Under the pieces are notes generated by a model. That model searched no databases. It was not told the DNA's origin and saw only the letters and a program-made list of their open reading frames with translations. A program made the position numbers and the translations under genes. A stretch of 64,000 nt of DNA from NCBI GenBank assembly GCA_934096295.1, contig CAKOLL010000001.1:186001-250000 (forward strand). Direction: 5' to 3'. Positions 17,974 through 25,835 of the stretch are shown piece by piece. Origin of the DNA: an uncultured Bacilli bacterium (GTDB lineage: Bacteria > Bacillota_I > Bacilli_A > RF39 > UBA660). Each line of letters begins with the position of its first letter. The stretch's first letter is position 1.

Positions 17974-18216
17974 TTAAAATGCCTCAATATTTAATTTAAT
18001 TTTATGCATTTTATGAATGTAAGCATAGGCATAAACCAAAGTTCTTAAGGCATGTGCATTTTTACCGCCCTTACCTATTACATATTTCATTTGATCTTCT
18101 GGAACCATTACTTCGATTATTTTAGTTTCATCTTCCATAAATTCTTCAACTTTAATCATTTCAGGATCTTCCACAAGACTTTTAACTAAAAATTCAGTAT
18201 ATTCTACGATATTCAT
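17974..18216 (-). CDS. khpA: KH-domain RNA-binding protein KhpA (YlqC)
   Basis: An 80-residue single KH domain with the GKGGKNA loop (about residues 49-55) that contacts RNA. KhpA forms a dimer with KhpB and binds many transcripts, affecting cell division and growth in Bacillota. It follows rpsP by 2 bases, the standard position. In many relatives rimM, trmD and rplS come next; here they are not adjacent, and rplS lies about 45 kb away. Confidence 0.93.
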   Translation of the reverse strand: MNIVEYTEFLVKSLVEDPEMIKVEEFMEDETKIIEVMVPEDQMKYVIGKGGKNAHALRTLVYAYAYIHKMHKIKLNIEAF

Positions 18217-18218
18217 AA

Positions 18219-18491
18219 TTATTTACCTTTTTTTGCATCATTAAATGCTTTTAATATTCCTTCATTTTTGAAGATTGCTTTTACTGTATCTGTTGGTTGT
18301 GCTCCATTTGCTAACCATTTTAATGCTACTTCTTTATTAATAGAAATTTCAGCTGGATTTGCAATTGGATTGTAAGTACCTACTGTTTCAATAAATCTTC
18401 CATCTCTTGGAAATCTTGCATCAGCAGCAACAATACGATAGAATGGTCTTTGTTTTGAACCCATTCTTTTAAGTCTTAATTTAACAGCCAT
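18219..18491 (-). CDS. rpsP: 30S ribosomal protein S16
   Basis: A 90-residue protein with the S16 signature [20 protein letters not shown], continuing into [19 protein letters not shown]. It is a component of the small ribosomal subunit, needed for 30S assembly. A strong AGGAGG ribosome binding site and its own promoter (18522-18550) are present. First gene of rpsP-khpA-(107 aa)-FNT. Confidence 0.98.
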   Translation of the reverse strand: MAVKLRLKRMGSKQRPFYRIVAADARFPRDGRFIETVGTYNPIANPAEISINKEVALKWLANGAQPTDTVKAIFKNEGILKAFNDAKKGK

Positions 18492-18521
18492 TTTTCTTTC
18501 CTCCTTTAAATAACTAAAACT

Positions 18522-18550
18522 ATATTACCATATAAAAATATATGTGTCAA
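18522..18550 (-). promoter_or_regulatory. Promoter of rpsP, overlapping the upstream terminator stem
   Basis: The -35 TTGACA (18545-18550) and -10 TAATAT (18522-18527) are separated by 17 bases. The -35 box lies in the 3' arm of the terminator at 18534-18570, so termination of the upstream transcript and rpsP initiation share DNA. Confidence 0.7.
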
Positions 18551-18570
18551 CTCTTTTTTGTTGACACATA
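18534..18570 (-). terminator. Strong terminator upstream of rpsP
   Basis: A perfect 11-bp stem, TATGTGTCAAC/GTTGACACATA (18541-18551 and 18560-18570), with an 8-base loop is followed on the minus strand by TATTTTTATA. It would end a minus-strand transcript coming from 18571-18870. Confidence 0.8.
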
Positions 18571-18870
18571 TAATGTTTTGATTGCGCACTAGATGGAGGA
18601 TTTTAACTCCCACCAGCCACGCTAACCAATGCTTATCTTGCTACCAAAGCTATGAGTAAATCTTTAGTTCCTACCACTCCAGTAAAGTTTTGCACGGCTT
18701 GCCTAGCACGCGGACGCGCTGAGGCCAGCGTTGTAGTTGTACACGTAACCATAGGTAGACACATTAATTACAATGTACGAAAAGTAAAATCTATGTGAAC
18801 AAACTATCAAAAATTTCAAATTTACTATTGAATTTTAATAGTTAGTCGCCTAATTACAATATCACGTGCA
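18571..18870 (-). ncRNA. Candidate structured RNA of unidentified family
   Basis: This protein-free stretch has a GC-rich centre (about 18590-18765) in an otherwise AT-rich genome. On the minus strand it has a plausible promoter (TTGGTT, 17 bases, TAAAAT, just after the clpB terminator) and ends at the strong hairpin before rpsP, giving an RNA of about 340 nt. Local hairpins include CGCTG/CAGCG, GGCAAGCC, CTTTA/TAAAG and GGAG/CTCC, and a long AT-rich stem lies near 18790-18840. I compared it from memory with tmRNA, RNase P, SRP, 6S and common riboswitches and found no match. It may be an independent RNA or an rpsP leader. The strand is inferred from the terminator. Confidence 0.5.
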
Positions 18871-18901
18871 GATATTTTACCTTATATTAATATAAAAACC
18901 A

Positions 18902-18942
18902 AAAAAAGCGTCACAGCACATACGCAATTTGACGCTTTTTAA
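18902..18942 (-). terminator. Terminator after clpB (bidirectional)
   Basis: A stem of AAAAAGCGTCA pairing with TGACGCTTTTT, with an approximately 14-base loop. On the minus strand it ends in TTTTTTT directly after the clpB stop. The plus-strand orientation also has a T-rich tail. Confidence 0.85.
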
Positions 18943-18943
18943 T

Positions 18944-21052
18944 TTATTTATTAGTTATGATAAATTTATTATCTTTTATATCTACTATTAGAGTTGTACC
19001 AACTTTCATATTTTCATCAATTAATTTATGAGCTATTAAGTTTTCAATATTTTTAGTAATATATCTTTTTATTGGACGAGCTCCATATCTTGGGTCGTAT
19101 GCTTCTTCAATAATTTTTTCTCTAACAGTATTTGTTATTTCTACACGAATGTAATTTTGTTGTAATCTATCATTTAATTCTTTAATAACTTTATCAACTA
19201 TTTCCCCAATTACATTTTGTTTTAGAGAATTAAAGACAATTATTTCATCAATTCTGTTAATTAATTCTGGTCTAAATGTATTTTTAAGTTCATTCATAAC
19301 AAGTTCATTAGCATTAGTTTCATTATCTAAAATATATTCACTACCTAGATTACTTGTCATGATTATAATTGTATTTTTAAAATCAACTAAACGTCCTTGA
19401 CTATCTGTAAGTCTTCCATCATCTAGTATTTGAAGCAAAATATTAAAGACATCTTTGTGAGCTTTTTCTATTTCATCAAATAAGACAATACTATATGGAT
19501 TTCTTCTTACAGCTTCGGTAAGTTCTCCGCCTTCGTCATATCCAACGTATCCTGGAGGAGCTCCGATTAAACGTGAAACATTAAAGCTTTCCATATATTC
19601 AGAACAGTCAATTCTTATCATGTGTCTTTCATCATCGAATAATTCATAAGCTAATGATTTAGCAACCTCAGTTTTACCTACCCCGGTTGGGCCCAAGAAT
19701 ATGAATGAACCAATTGGTTTATTTGGATCTTTAATTCCACTTCTTGCTCTGATAATTGCTTCACTAACAAGTTTTAATGCATTATCTTGACCTATAACAC
19801 GAGCTTTTAATCTATCAAATAGATGTAATAATTTATCTTTTTCACTACTTACTAGTTTTGATACTGGAATATGTGTCCATCTAGAAATAATGCCAGCGAT
19901 AGATTCTTCATCTACAACATCTGATAAAATATTACTCTTGTTTTCTTCTTGAAGTTTCTTTAATTCTTGTTCCAAAGCTGGAATTTTACCATGACGAAGC
20001 ATTGCACTTTTTTCAAGGTCATAGTTGTTTTCAGCTTGTGCTAAAGCAAATTTAGCTTGTTCAAGTTCTTCCTTTTTCTTATTTATTTCGGTTTTTGCTT
20101 CTTTTTCGCTTTCCCACTTGCTTCTTAAATCAGCTTCTTTTTCTTTCATCGTAACAAGACTTTCATCGATTTCATCAATTCTTTTCTTACTTATTTCATC
20201 TTTTTCTTTCTTTAATGCTTGTCTTTCTATTTCTAGACTCATTATTTTTCTAGTAAGTTCATCAAGTTCAACAGGCATTGATTCAAGTTGCATTTTGATT
20301 GTTGCACAAGCTTCATCCACTAAATCTATTGCTTTATCTGGTAAAAATCTATCTGTTATATATCTATCAGATAAAGTTGCTGCAGAAACTAAGGCACTAT
20401 CTTTTATTGTAACTCCATGAAATATTTCAAATCTTTCTTTTAGTCCACGAAGAATAGTTATTGTATCTGTAACATTTGGTTCACTTACTAAAACTTTTTG
20501 AAATCTTCTTTCTAGAGCTCCATCTTTTTCAATATACTTACGATATTCATTTAGGGTTGTTGCTCCGATTACATGAATTTCTCCACGTGCTAGCATAGGT
20601 TTTAACATATTTGAGACATCCATGGCACCATCTGTACCAGAACCTACGATCATGTGTATTTCATCAATAAACATTATGATGTTACCATCTGAATCTTTAA
20701 TTTCTTTTAAGACTGCTTTTAATCTTTCTTCAAATTCACCACGATATTTAGCACCCGCTACTAAGGCACCTAAGTCAAGTTCCCAAATTGTCTTATTTTT
20801 TAAAGAGCTTGGGATGTCTCCTTTTATAATTCTTTGAGCAAGGCCTTCCACTATGGCAGTTTTACCTACCCCAGGTTCCCCGATTAAAACGGGATTATTT
20901 TTACTTTTACGAGATAATATTCTAACAACATTTCTGATTTCTTCATCTCTACCTATAACTGGGTCAACTTTGTTATCTAAAACATTTTTAGTTATATCTC
21001 GCCCATATTTATTTAAAACATCTTTTAATTCATCATTGTTTTCAAAGTTCAT
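18944..21052 (-). CDS. clpB: ClpB-type disaggregase lacking the N-terminal domain
   Basis: An ATP-driven hexameric disaggregase that rescues aggregated proteins with DnaK. Two AAA+ modules are present: Walker A GEPGVGKT with Walker B FIDEIH, and GPTGVGKTE with VLFDEIE. The coiled-coil M domain (about residues 285-400) is retained, which marks ClpB rather than ClpA or ClpC. The roughly 150-residue substrate-binding N domain is missing: the protein starts in the linker just before DPVIGRDEE, giving about 702 residues instead of 850-870. This resembles the short ClpB form. The start is ATG 21052, with AAAGGG upstream; a GTG 9 bases earlier overlaps it. A CIRCE element overlaps the promoter. Confidence 0.95.
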   Translation of the reverse strand: MNFENNDELKDVLNKYGRDITKNVLDNKVDPVIGRDEEIRNVVRILSRKSKNNPVLIGEPGVGKTAIVEGLAQRIIKGDIPSSLKNKTIWELDLGALVAGAKYRGEFEERLKAVLKEIKDSDGNIIMFIDEIHMIVGSGTDGAMDVSNMLKPMLARGEIHVIGATTLNEYRKYIEKDGALERRFQKVLVSEPNVTDTITILRGLKERFEIFHGVTIKDSALVSAATLSDRYITDRFLPDKAIDLVDEACATIKMQLESMPVELDELTRKIMSLEIERQALKKEKDEISKKRIDEIDESLVTMKEKEADLRSKWESEKEAKTEINKKKEELEQAKFALAQAENNYDLEKSAMLRHGKIPALEQELKKLQEENKSNILSDVVDEESIAGIISRWTHIPVSKLVSSEKDKLLHLFDRLKARVIGQDNALKLVSEAIIRARSGIKDPNKPIGSFIFLGPTGVGKTEVAKSLAYELFDDERHMIRIDCSEYMESFNVSRLIGAPPGYVGYDEGGELTEAVRRNPYSIVLFDEIEKAHKDVFNILLQILDDGRLTDSQGRLVDFKNTIIIMTSNLGSEYILDNETNANELVMNELKNTFRPELINRIDEIIVFNSLKQNVIGEIVDKVIKELNDRLQQNYIRVEITNTVREKIIEEAYDPRYGARPIKRYITKNIENLIAHKLIDENMKVGTTLIVDIKDNKFIITNK

Positions 21053-21084
21053 ATTAATCACCCTTTCTTAACTTGAACAAATAT

Positions 21085-21113
21085 ATTATAAACCTAAAAT
21101 TAGCACTTGTCAA
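21085..21113 (-). promoter_or_regulatory. Promoter of clpB
   Basis: A perfect -35 TTGACA (21108-21113), a 17-base spacer and a perfect -10 TATAAT (21085-21090). The -35 and part of the spacer are inside the CIRCE repeat, so a bound repressor would block polymerase. Confidence 0.9.
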
Positions 21114-21126
21114 GTATAAGTGCTAA
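21100..21126. promoter_or_regulatory. CIRCE operator (HrcA site)
   Basis: The exact inverted repeat TTAGCACTT-N9-AAGTGCTAA (21100-21108 and 21118-21126) matches the CIRCE consensus TTAGCACTC-N9-GAGTGCTAA with one symmetric change. It is known as the binding site of the heat-shock repressor HrcA. It overlaps the clpB promoter and begins 4 bases after the stop of the upstream cation ATPase. Confidence 0.95.
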
Positions 21127-21130
21127 TTAA

Positions 21131-22939
21131 TTATATTTTATATAAAAATATTCTTAAACTATTTAAAATAGATAGTAATGTCACTCCGACATCAGCAAAA
21201 ACAGCAAGCCAAATCGGAGTTATGCCAAATATTGCAAGTATTAACATTATAACTTTAAAGGAAATTGCAAATGTAATATTAGTAATTACTGTTTTTCTAG
21301 TTATCTTACTTATTTTCAAGACTTTACTTATGCATTCTAAATTGTCTTCCATTAAAACTATATCACTGGCTTCAATTGTGGCATCACTACCTAGACCCCC
21401 CATTGCAATACCAACATTGGCAAGTCTTATTACTGGAACATCGTTGATACCATCACCTACAAAAGCAACATTATTATTCTTCTTATATTCTTCTAGTATT
21501 TTTACTTTATCTTCTGGTAGTAAATTTCCAAAACTTTGATCAATTTTAAGATTTTTAGATATTTCACTCACTACACTTGCATCATCACCAGATAACATGA
21601 CTATATTTTTTATACCATTTTCTTTTAGTTCTTGTAGTGATTTTTTAGCATTATCTTTAATTTTGTCACTAATTACAATATAACCTAAATACTCTTTATT
21701 TTTAGCAACATGAATTATTGTACCTAATTCATTTGTTTCTTCTGGCGTTATTTTATTATCCTCTAATAATAATTTAGAGCCCACTAGAATTTTATCTTTT
21801 TTTATTTTACATTCTATTCCTTTGCCACTTATTTCTTTATAATTTGTTACTTTAGCAAGGGTTTTATTATAGGAACTTTTTATTGATTTAGCTATCGGGT
21901 GATTAGAATGGGTTTCTGATGATGCTGCTAGATATAATAATTCATCTTTAGAACAATTTATATTTTTTATCTTAACAACTTCAAATACCCCTTCTGTAAT
22001 CGTACCTGTTTTATCAAATATTATTGTATCAATCTTATTTAAGTTATCCATTACATCACTACCCTTTACAAGTATTTTTTCTTTACTGGATTTACCAATT
22101 GATGTAAAGTAACTAAGGGGTACCGAAATAACTAAAGCACATGGGCATGATATTACAAGCATTTCCAAAGCTCTATATACCCAAGTGGTGAAACTTTTTC
22201 CTAAAGCTACAGGTATTACTACGACAAGAATGGCAAGAATAACCACAATCGGAGTATAAATTTTTGAAAACTTTGTAATAAACTTTTCTGTTTTTGTTTT
22301 CTTTTCTTCACTATTTTCAATGATTTCAATTATTTTACTTGCTGTACTTGTTTCAAATGTTTTAGTAGCTTTTATTTCTAAAACACTATCTAAATTAATT
22401 GTTCCACTTAAGACAGTATCATTTAAATTAACTTTTCGTGGTACTGATTCTCCGGTTAAACTTTTTGTATCAATATGACTTGTGCCATTAATTATAATCC
22501 CATCTAAAGGTATTTTTTCTCCAGGTGCAACAATAAAAATGTCACCAACTTTAGATTCTTTTACATCTATATAACCTTTATCTTTTATATTTACTTTATC
22601 GCTTCTTAAATCCATTAATTCAACGATAGCTTTTTTAGAATTATCTACCGCTAAATCTGATAAATATTCTCCGATAGAAAATAATAACATTACTAAAACT
22701 GCTTCGGGATACTCTTTAATGTAGAATGCTCCGAGTGTTGCAATAATCATTAAGAAATTTTCATCAAATATTTTACCATTTTTAATGTTTTTAAGAGCAT
22801 TAAAATATACTTCTTTAGACACAAAAACATAACTAATCACTAAAAGATAAATGTTTTCATTAAAAATCATTCCTAATACAAGAAAAACAATACTAATTAT
22901 TATTCTTATTAAATCTTCATTAAATTTTATCTTTTTCAT
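21131..22939 (-). CDS. cadA: P1B-type heavy-metal ATPase (Zn/Cd/Pb exporter, CadA/ZntA-like)
   Basis: A 602-residue ATP-driven metal exporter in the membrane. Motifs in order are the actuator loop LTGESVP, the metal-site CPC in VISCPCALV, the phosphorylation site DKTGTIT, SNHPIAKSI with the P1B histidine-proline, and GDGINDVPV. The last helix, WLAVFADVGVTLL, carries an aspartate that fits zinc/cadmium-type P1B-2 pumps. The usual N-terminal cysteine metal-binding domain is absent. The ATG overlaps the stop of the SmtB-type repressor gene by 4 bases, giving a co-transcribed efflux pair controlled by an operator upstream. Confidence 0.94.
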   Translation of the reverse strand: MKKIKFNEDLIRIIISIVFLVLGMIFNENIYLLVISYVFVSKEVYFNALKNIKNGKIFDENFLMIIATLGAFYIKEYPEAVLVMLLFSIGEYLSDLAVDNSKKAIVELMDLRSDKVNIKDKGYIDVKESKVGDIFIVAPGEKIPLDGIIINGTSHIDTKSLTGESVPRKVNLNDTVLSGTINLDSVLEIKATKTFETSTASKIIEIIENSEEKKTKTEKFITKFSKIYTPIVVILAILVVVIPVALGKSFTTWVYRALEMLVISCPCALVISVPLSYFTSIGKSSKEKILVKGSDVMDNLNKIDTIIFDKTGTITEGVFEVVKIKNINCSKDELLYLAASSETHSNHPIAKSIKSSYNKTLAKVTNYKEISGKGIECKIKKDKILVGSKLLLEDNKITPEETNELGTIIHVAKNKEYLGYIVISDKIKDNAKKSLQELKENGIKNIVMLSGDDASVVSEISKNLKIDQSFGNLLPEDKVKILEEYKKNNNVAFVGDGINDVPVIRLANVGIAMGGLGSDATIEASDIVLMEDNLECISKVLKISKITRKTVITNITFAISFKVIMLILAIFGITPIWLAVFADVGVTLLSILNSLRIFLYKI

Positions 22940-23232
22940 AACTTTATTCCTTCTTTAATATGTTCAAGCCCATATTCAATTATCACTTTAATATGATTAT
23001 CTGCAATACTATAATAAATTATTTGTCCTTCTTTTCTTGTTTTAACTAAGTTTGTACTTCTTAAATAACTTAGTTGATGTGACACTGCTGAATTACTCAC
23101 ATTTATTTTATTTGCTATAACACCAACGGATGTTTCTTCATTTAATAATACTTCAAGTATTCTAAGTCTTGTGGTATCACTAAATACTTTAAAAAATTCA
23201 CTTAGTTCATTTATTATTTCTACTTTTTCCAT
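22936..23232 (-). CDS. ArsR/SmtB-family zinc-responsive repressor
   Basis: A 98-residue winged-helix repressor with the recognition helix NVSNSAVSHQLSYLRS. The C-terminal helix carries Asp78, His80, His91 and Glu94, the same set and spacing as the alpha-5 zinc site of SmtB (D-x-H ... H-x2-E). The alpha-3 CxC arsenic site and the CadC N-terminal cysteines are absent. It should leave DNA when Zn2+ or a related ion binds, releasing the efflux pump. First gene of the pair, with operator and promoter directly upstream. Confidence 0.92.
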   Translation of the reverse strand: MEKVEIINELSEFFKVFSDTTRLRILEVLLNEETSVGVIANKINVSNSAVSHQLSYLRSTNLVKTRKEGQIIYYSIADNHIKVIIEYGLEHIKEGIKL

Positions 23233-23246
23233 TTTATCTCCTTATT

Positions 23247-23268
23247 TGAATATCTGTTCATATATTCA
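23247..23268. promoter_or_regulatory. Operator for the ArsR/SmtB repressor
   Basis: The inverted repeat TGAATAT-N8-ATATTCA, containing TGTTCATATATTCA, is close to the SmtB/CzrA operator pattern (ATATGAACA...ATATTCA). It lies between the -10 box and the ribosome binding site, overlapping the expected transcription start, which fits autoregulation. Confidence 0.75.
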
Positions 23269-23296
23269 TTATACTATTATTAAATTATGAATGCAA
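23268..23296 (-). promoter_or_regulatory. Promoter of the smtB-cadA operon
   Basis: -35 TTGCAT (23291-23296), a 17-base spacer and -10 TATAAT (23268-23273). The palindromic operator abuts the -10. Confidence 0.75.
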
Positions 23297-23337
23297 TTAA
23301 AAAAAATCTCATGTCAATGAAATCTTTACTTTTTTAA

Positions 23338-23716
23338 TTAACCTGGATATGATAAGTGATTTTTATCAAACCACAATAAATTGAGATTATCACTTTCTCT
23401 CCACCCAATTATCCTAAATTTTTGATTAGCTCTAAATGATACTAAAGTTGCATCTTTAGGAAATATATCTGGAATCGAAACATTAAAGTATCTAGGAGTT
23501 TCATAGTTCAATCCTTGATCTATTTTAATATCCTTCCATGACATTATTTCTATTTTTTTACAAAAGTTTATAAATGCCTTTAATTCTTTTGGCCCCAATT
23601 TTTCAAGGGGAAATTTATCATGACAATATGCAAATTTGATTTTGCATATTTCATCATCTCTAGTTTTAGATAAATTTAAATTTTTAGTTTTTGAATTTAC
23701 TTTTTTTAATTTTCAT
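23338..23716 (-). pseudogene. Toxin gene of a Panacea toxin-antitoxin pair, frameshifted at an A7 tract
   Basis: An ATG at 23716 overlaps the end of the antitoxin gene, as is common in toxin-antitoxin pairs, but its frame stops after 10 codons (MKIKKSKFKN). The next frame is open for 124 codons from just before the same seven-A run (23701-23707) and has no normal start codon before a TTG at 23598. Removing one A joins the two into a protein of about 126 residues. The C-terminal part (ATLVSFRANQKFRIIGWRE, then LLWFDKNHLSYPG) resembles small RNA-cleaving or ribosome-directed toxin folds with a terminal WFDxNH block; the family is not certain. The frameshift may be real (inactivation or phase variation) or a homopolymer error in the assembly. 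Confidence 0.65.
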
Positions 23717-24170
23717 AATCAATTTTTGTCTTAAAGAATAATCTCATACTTTCTTTGGAAATAATATTATTGCATGGTTCTCCGTCTTTATGATTACCTC
23801 TGGCATCTATCCACGGTTTTTCCATATGCGTCAAATATTCTAAATATTTTCCGTCATAAATGCCATATGTATTCCAAACGTCATACAAAAAATTGACTAG
23901 TTTTTTATCTAAAACTGGTACTTTTCCTTTAGGCCTATCTATTGCTTGAAAGCCATATTCCTTATATTCAAAATAAATACCTACGTTTGCTGGTCCATGT
24001 GCCCATGCTTCAAAATCTTCACTAAAAAGTTCTTTATCATACATCGCTAAATGATACCCTTGTGCATAATATAATATCTTTTGCAATTTTAATGGTGTAA
24101 TTGTACTTCCTGCATCTCTATCTACAATTTGCAAGAAAAAGTTTGCTATGTCAAATATAGTTAACTTCAT
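23706..24170 (-). CDS. Panacea-domain (DUF4065) antitoxin, GepA/SocA-like
   Basis: A 154-residue protein with the Panacea-domain pattern: DIANFFLQ near the start, PLKLQKILYYAQGYHLAMYD (residues 26-45), the WAHGPANVGIYFEYK block and a C-terminal helical part. Proteins of this family neutralise diverse toxins encoded beside them. Here the adjacent downstream gene is frameshifted, so the antitoxin may be left without a working partner. A promoter with TTGACA lies about 90 bases upstream and the ribosome binding site is AAGGAGG. Confidence 0.88.
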   Translation of the reverse strand: MKLTIFDIANFFLQIVDRDAGSTITPLKLQKILYYAQGYHLAMYDKELFSEDFEAWAHGPANVGIYFEYKEYGFQAIDRPKGKVPVLDKKLVNFLYDVWNTYGIYDGKYLEYLTHMEKPWIDARGNHKDGEPCNNIISKESMRLFFKTKIDYEN

Positions 24171-24255
24171 AATTCCTCCTTATATTTGAGAGAGTATTTT
24201 AATTAAATTCCACCCATTATGTAAATCACTAAAGACATTTTATCTCTCAGTATTA

Positions 24256-24283
24256 ATTCTACTACATATTTTATGATTGTCAA
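24256..24283 (-). promoter_or_regulatory. Promoter of the Panacea toxin-antitoxin locus
   Basis: -35 TTGACA (24278-24283), a 16-base spacer and -10 TAGAAT (24256-24261). The leader of about 80 bases is bracketed by TGAGAGA and TCTCTCA, an inverted repeat that could fold or serve as an operator. Confidence 0.65.
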
Positions 24284-24294
24284 GCATTGTTGCT

Positions 24295-24332
24295 AAAAAA
24301 GCAAATGAAATTTCAGACATGAAATTTCATTT
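24295..24332 (-). terminator. Terminator after the DUF4097 gene
   Basis: A perfect 13-bp stem (24303-24315 with 24320-24332), loop GACA in plus orientation, followed on the minus strand by GCTTTTTT. It overlaps the last codons of the gene. Confidence 0.8.
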
Positions 24333-25109
24333 ATTTGTATTAATATTTATGCTTCCTACGCCACCGTCTATATCAATTATATTTTGTCCTTCCCCTAATT
24401 CGATGTCATTTTTGTAGCTAATACCATTAATGGAGATACTGCCTAGACCTTTGGATGCTTCAAATTTATAATCATCATTTTGCAAATCTAATGTTACCTC
24501 TCCGACCCCTTGATCTATTTTATTTTTACCTAAAAGCATTCCATTAAAATAGAATTTACCAGTTCCTAAATCTAGAGATAAATCTTGTAATTTGGAATTT
24601 GTAATATTTAGTTCTCCGGCTCCTCCATTAACTTTTGTTTTATTGGATAGCAAATTTGTAATATCAACTTTACCAGCACCTTGATCTAAAGAAAATTTAT
24701 CAGTTGTTATATCAGAAATTTCAAGTTTGCCAGCACCAATATTAATATTTAAATCATCTAATGTATCTGGTATAGTAATTATGGTATGAGAACTTTTTTT
24801 ATTTCCGAATATTGTTATCTTTTTTTCTTTTATTAATAAAGTATTTCCATCTTCTTTTATTTTAAATTCTTTACTAACATTATCAGCATTAATACTTAAT
24901 ATATCTCCTTTTTTAATTATCATATTAGTTGAACCAACATCTATATTTATATTTTTTATATTACTTGAGTAGGTTTTGCTAACATTAACATCATTATTAA
25001 AATTAATTGTTGATGTCGCTAAAAATACGATTCCATTAATAATACTTAGTATTATTAAAACTGCAAGACAGATAGCAAATCCTTTTATTACTTTTTGCGT
25101 GGTATTCAT
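24327..25109 (-). CDS. DUF4097-type beta-repeat membrane protein
   Basis: A 260-residue protein with one N-terminal membrane helix (about residues 10-32) and an extracellular region built from repeated short strands with a recurring L-x-x-x-x-G-x-G-x-x-x pattern (NINIGAGKLEIS, SLDQGAGKVDIT, KVNGGAGELNIT, SLDLGTGKFYF and so on), which suggests a right-handed beta-solenoid as in DUF4097 proteins. It overlaps the upstream LiaF-like gene by 4 bases. Such pairs occur in envelope-stress modules near LiaRS-type systems; no histidine kinase or response regulator is present here, so the role is inference. Confidence 0.8.
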   Translation of the reverse strand: MNTTQKVIKGFAICLAVLIILSIINGIVFLATSTINFNNDVNVSKTYSSNIKNINIDVGSTNMIIKKGDILSINADNVSKEFKIKEDGNTLLIKEKKITIFGNKKSSHTIITIPDTLDDLNINIGAGKLEISDITTDKFSLDQGAGKVDITNLLSNKTKVNGGAGELNITNSKLQDLSLDLGTGKFYFNGMLLGKNKIDQGVGEVTLDLQNDDYKFEASKGLGSISINGISYKNDIELGEGQNIIDIDGGVGSININTNK

Positions 25110-25783
25110 TTAATTTCAATTCCTCCGAATACGGCATATCCTTCGATATAAATTGTCTTTTTAGCATCTTCATTATTTTTTCTTTCGTTAGAAATTCCAC
25201 CGAATATTGGAGTACCTTTTACTTTAACTATGCAATCTTTTGGAACTAATATTTCTATACCACCAAATATCGCCCATGCTCCGATGACTGTTTCTTTTTC
25301 TAATTTTGCTTCTCTTAAGTCTAGTTTTACAGCCCCAAAAATAGCATTTAAATTTGCTTTTTCAAATTTTTCTCCAGATTTAGTTACATTTTGTTCTCCG
25401 AATGCTGCAAAAATATTTTCAGTGTCTTCACTATCTAAACATTTTGTTTTTTCTTTAACATTAAAATCTACCTTATTACCAAATATTAAAGATAACCCAA
25501 TTAATACGACGATTGCTGGTAATAAAATTTCCCAAAGAATTTCAAATTCAAATAACCCTTGAGCTGCTAAAAGGAGTAAAACCCCAATAATTAAAAATAT
25601 TAAAGAAGATACTTTATTGCTACCTTTTTCAAAAAATGATATAGCACTTGGCACAATAATAAATAGTGTCCACCATCCATCAAAAAAAATATTTATGTCT
25701 GCTACTCCAGTTCTATTAAGTCCCCAGATAACACCAACAAATATTAATACTATGCCCCATAATACTCTGCTTAAATTTTTCAT
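25106..25783 (-). CDS. LiaF/LiaI-like envelope-stress membrane protein
   Basis: A 225-residue protein with about four N-terminal hydrophobic helices (residues 5-100; the first block is VLWGIVLIFVGVIWGLNR) and a C-terminal domain with the pattern NAIFGAVKLDLREA, WAIFGGIEILVPKDC, PIFGGISNERKN, YAVFGGIEIK. This is the LiaF C-terminal domain, which in Bacillus inhibits the LiaRS two-component system. No LiaRS genes flank it, so partners must be elsewhere if they exist. It has its own promoter and is translationally coupled to the DUF4097 gene. Confidence 0.85.
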   Translation of the reverse strand: MKNLSRVLWGIVLIFVGVIWGLNRTGVADINIFFDGWWTLFIIVPSAISFFEKGSNKVSSLIFLIIGVLLLLAAQGLFEFEILWEILLPAIVVLIGLSLIFGNKVDFNVKEKTKCLDSEDTENIFAAFGEQNVTKSGEKFEKANLNAIFGAVKLDLREAKLEKETVIGAWAIFGGIEILVPKDCIVKVKGTPIFGGISNERKNNEDAKKTIYIEGYAVFGGIEIK

Positions 25784-25806
25784 ATAATCAATCCTTTCTT
25801 TTCTTA

Positions 25807-25835
25807 AGTATAATACAATTTTTTTATAATATCAA
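25807..25835 (-). promoter_or_regulatory. Promoter of the LiaF-like/DUF4097 operon
   Basis: -35 TTGATA (25830-25835), a 17-base spacer and -10 TATACT (25807-25812). The -35 directly abuts the priA stop codon. Confidence 0.7.

Noticed and set aside
18571..18870. tmRNA or RNase P RNA
   Set aside because: There is no tRNA-like 3' end with CCA, no tag ORF, and none of the conserved RNase P core strings on either strand.
20025..20420. 131-aa plus-strand ORF opposite the clpB coiled coil
   Set aside because: It is a Ser/Leu/Phe-rich antisense reading of Lys/Glu-rich codons of the M domain, with no homology signal.
23598..23716. Programmed -1 frameshift from antitoxin into toxin
   Set aside because: The antitoxin stop codon precedes the usable A-rich slip site, so ribosomes would stop before slipping; a changed A-tract length is simpler.
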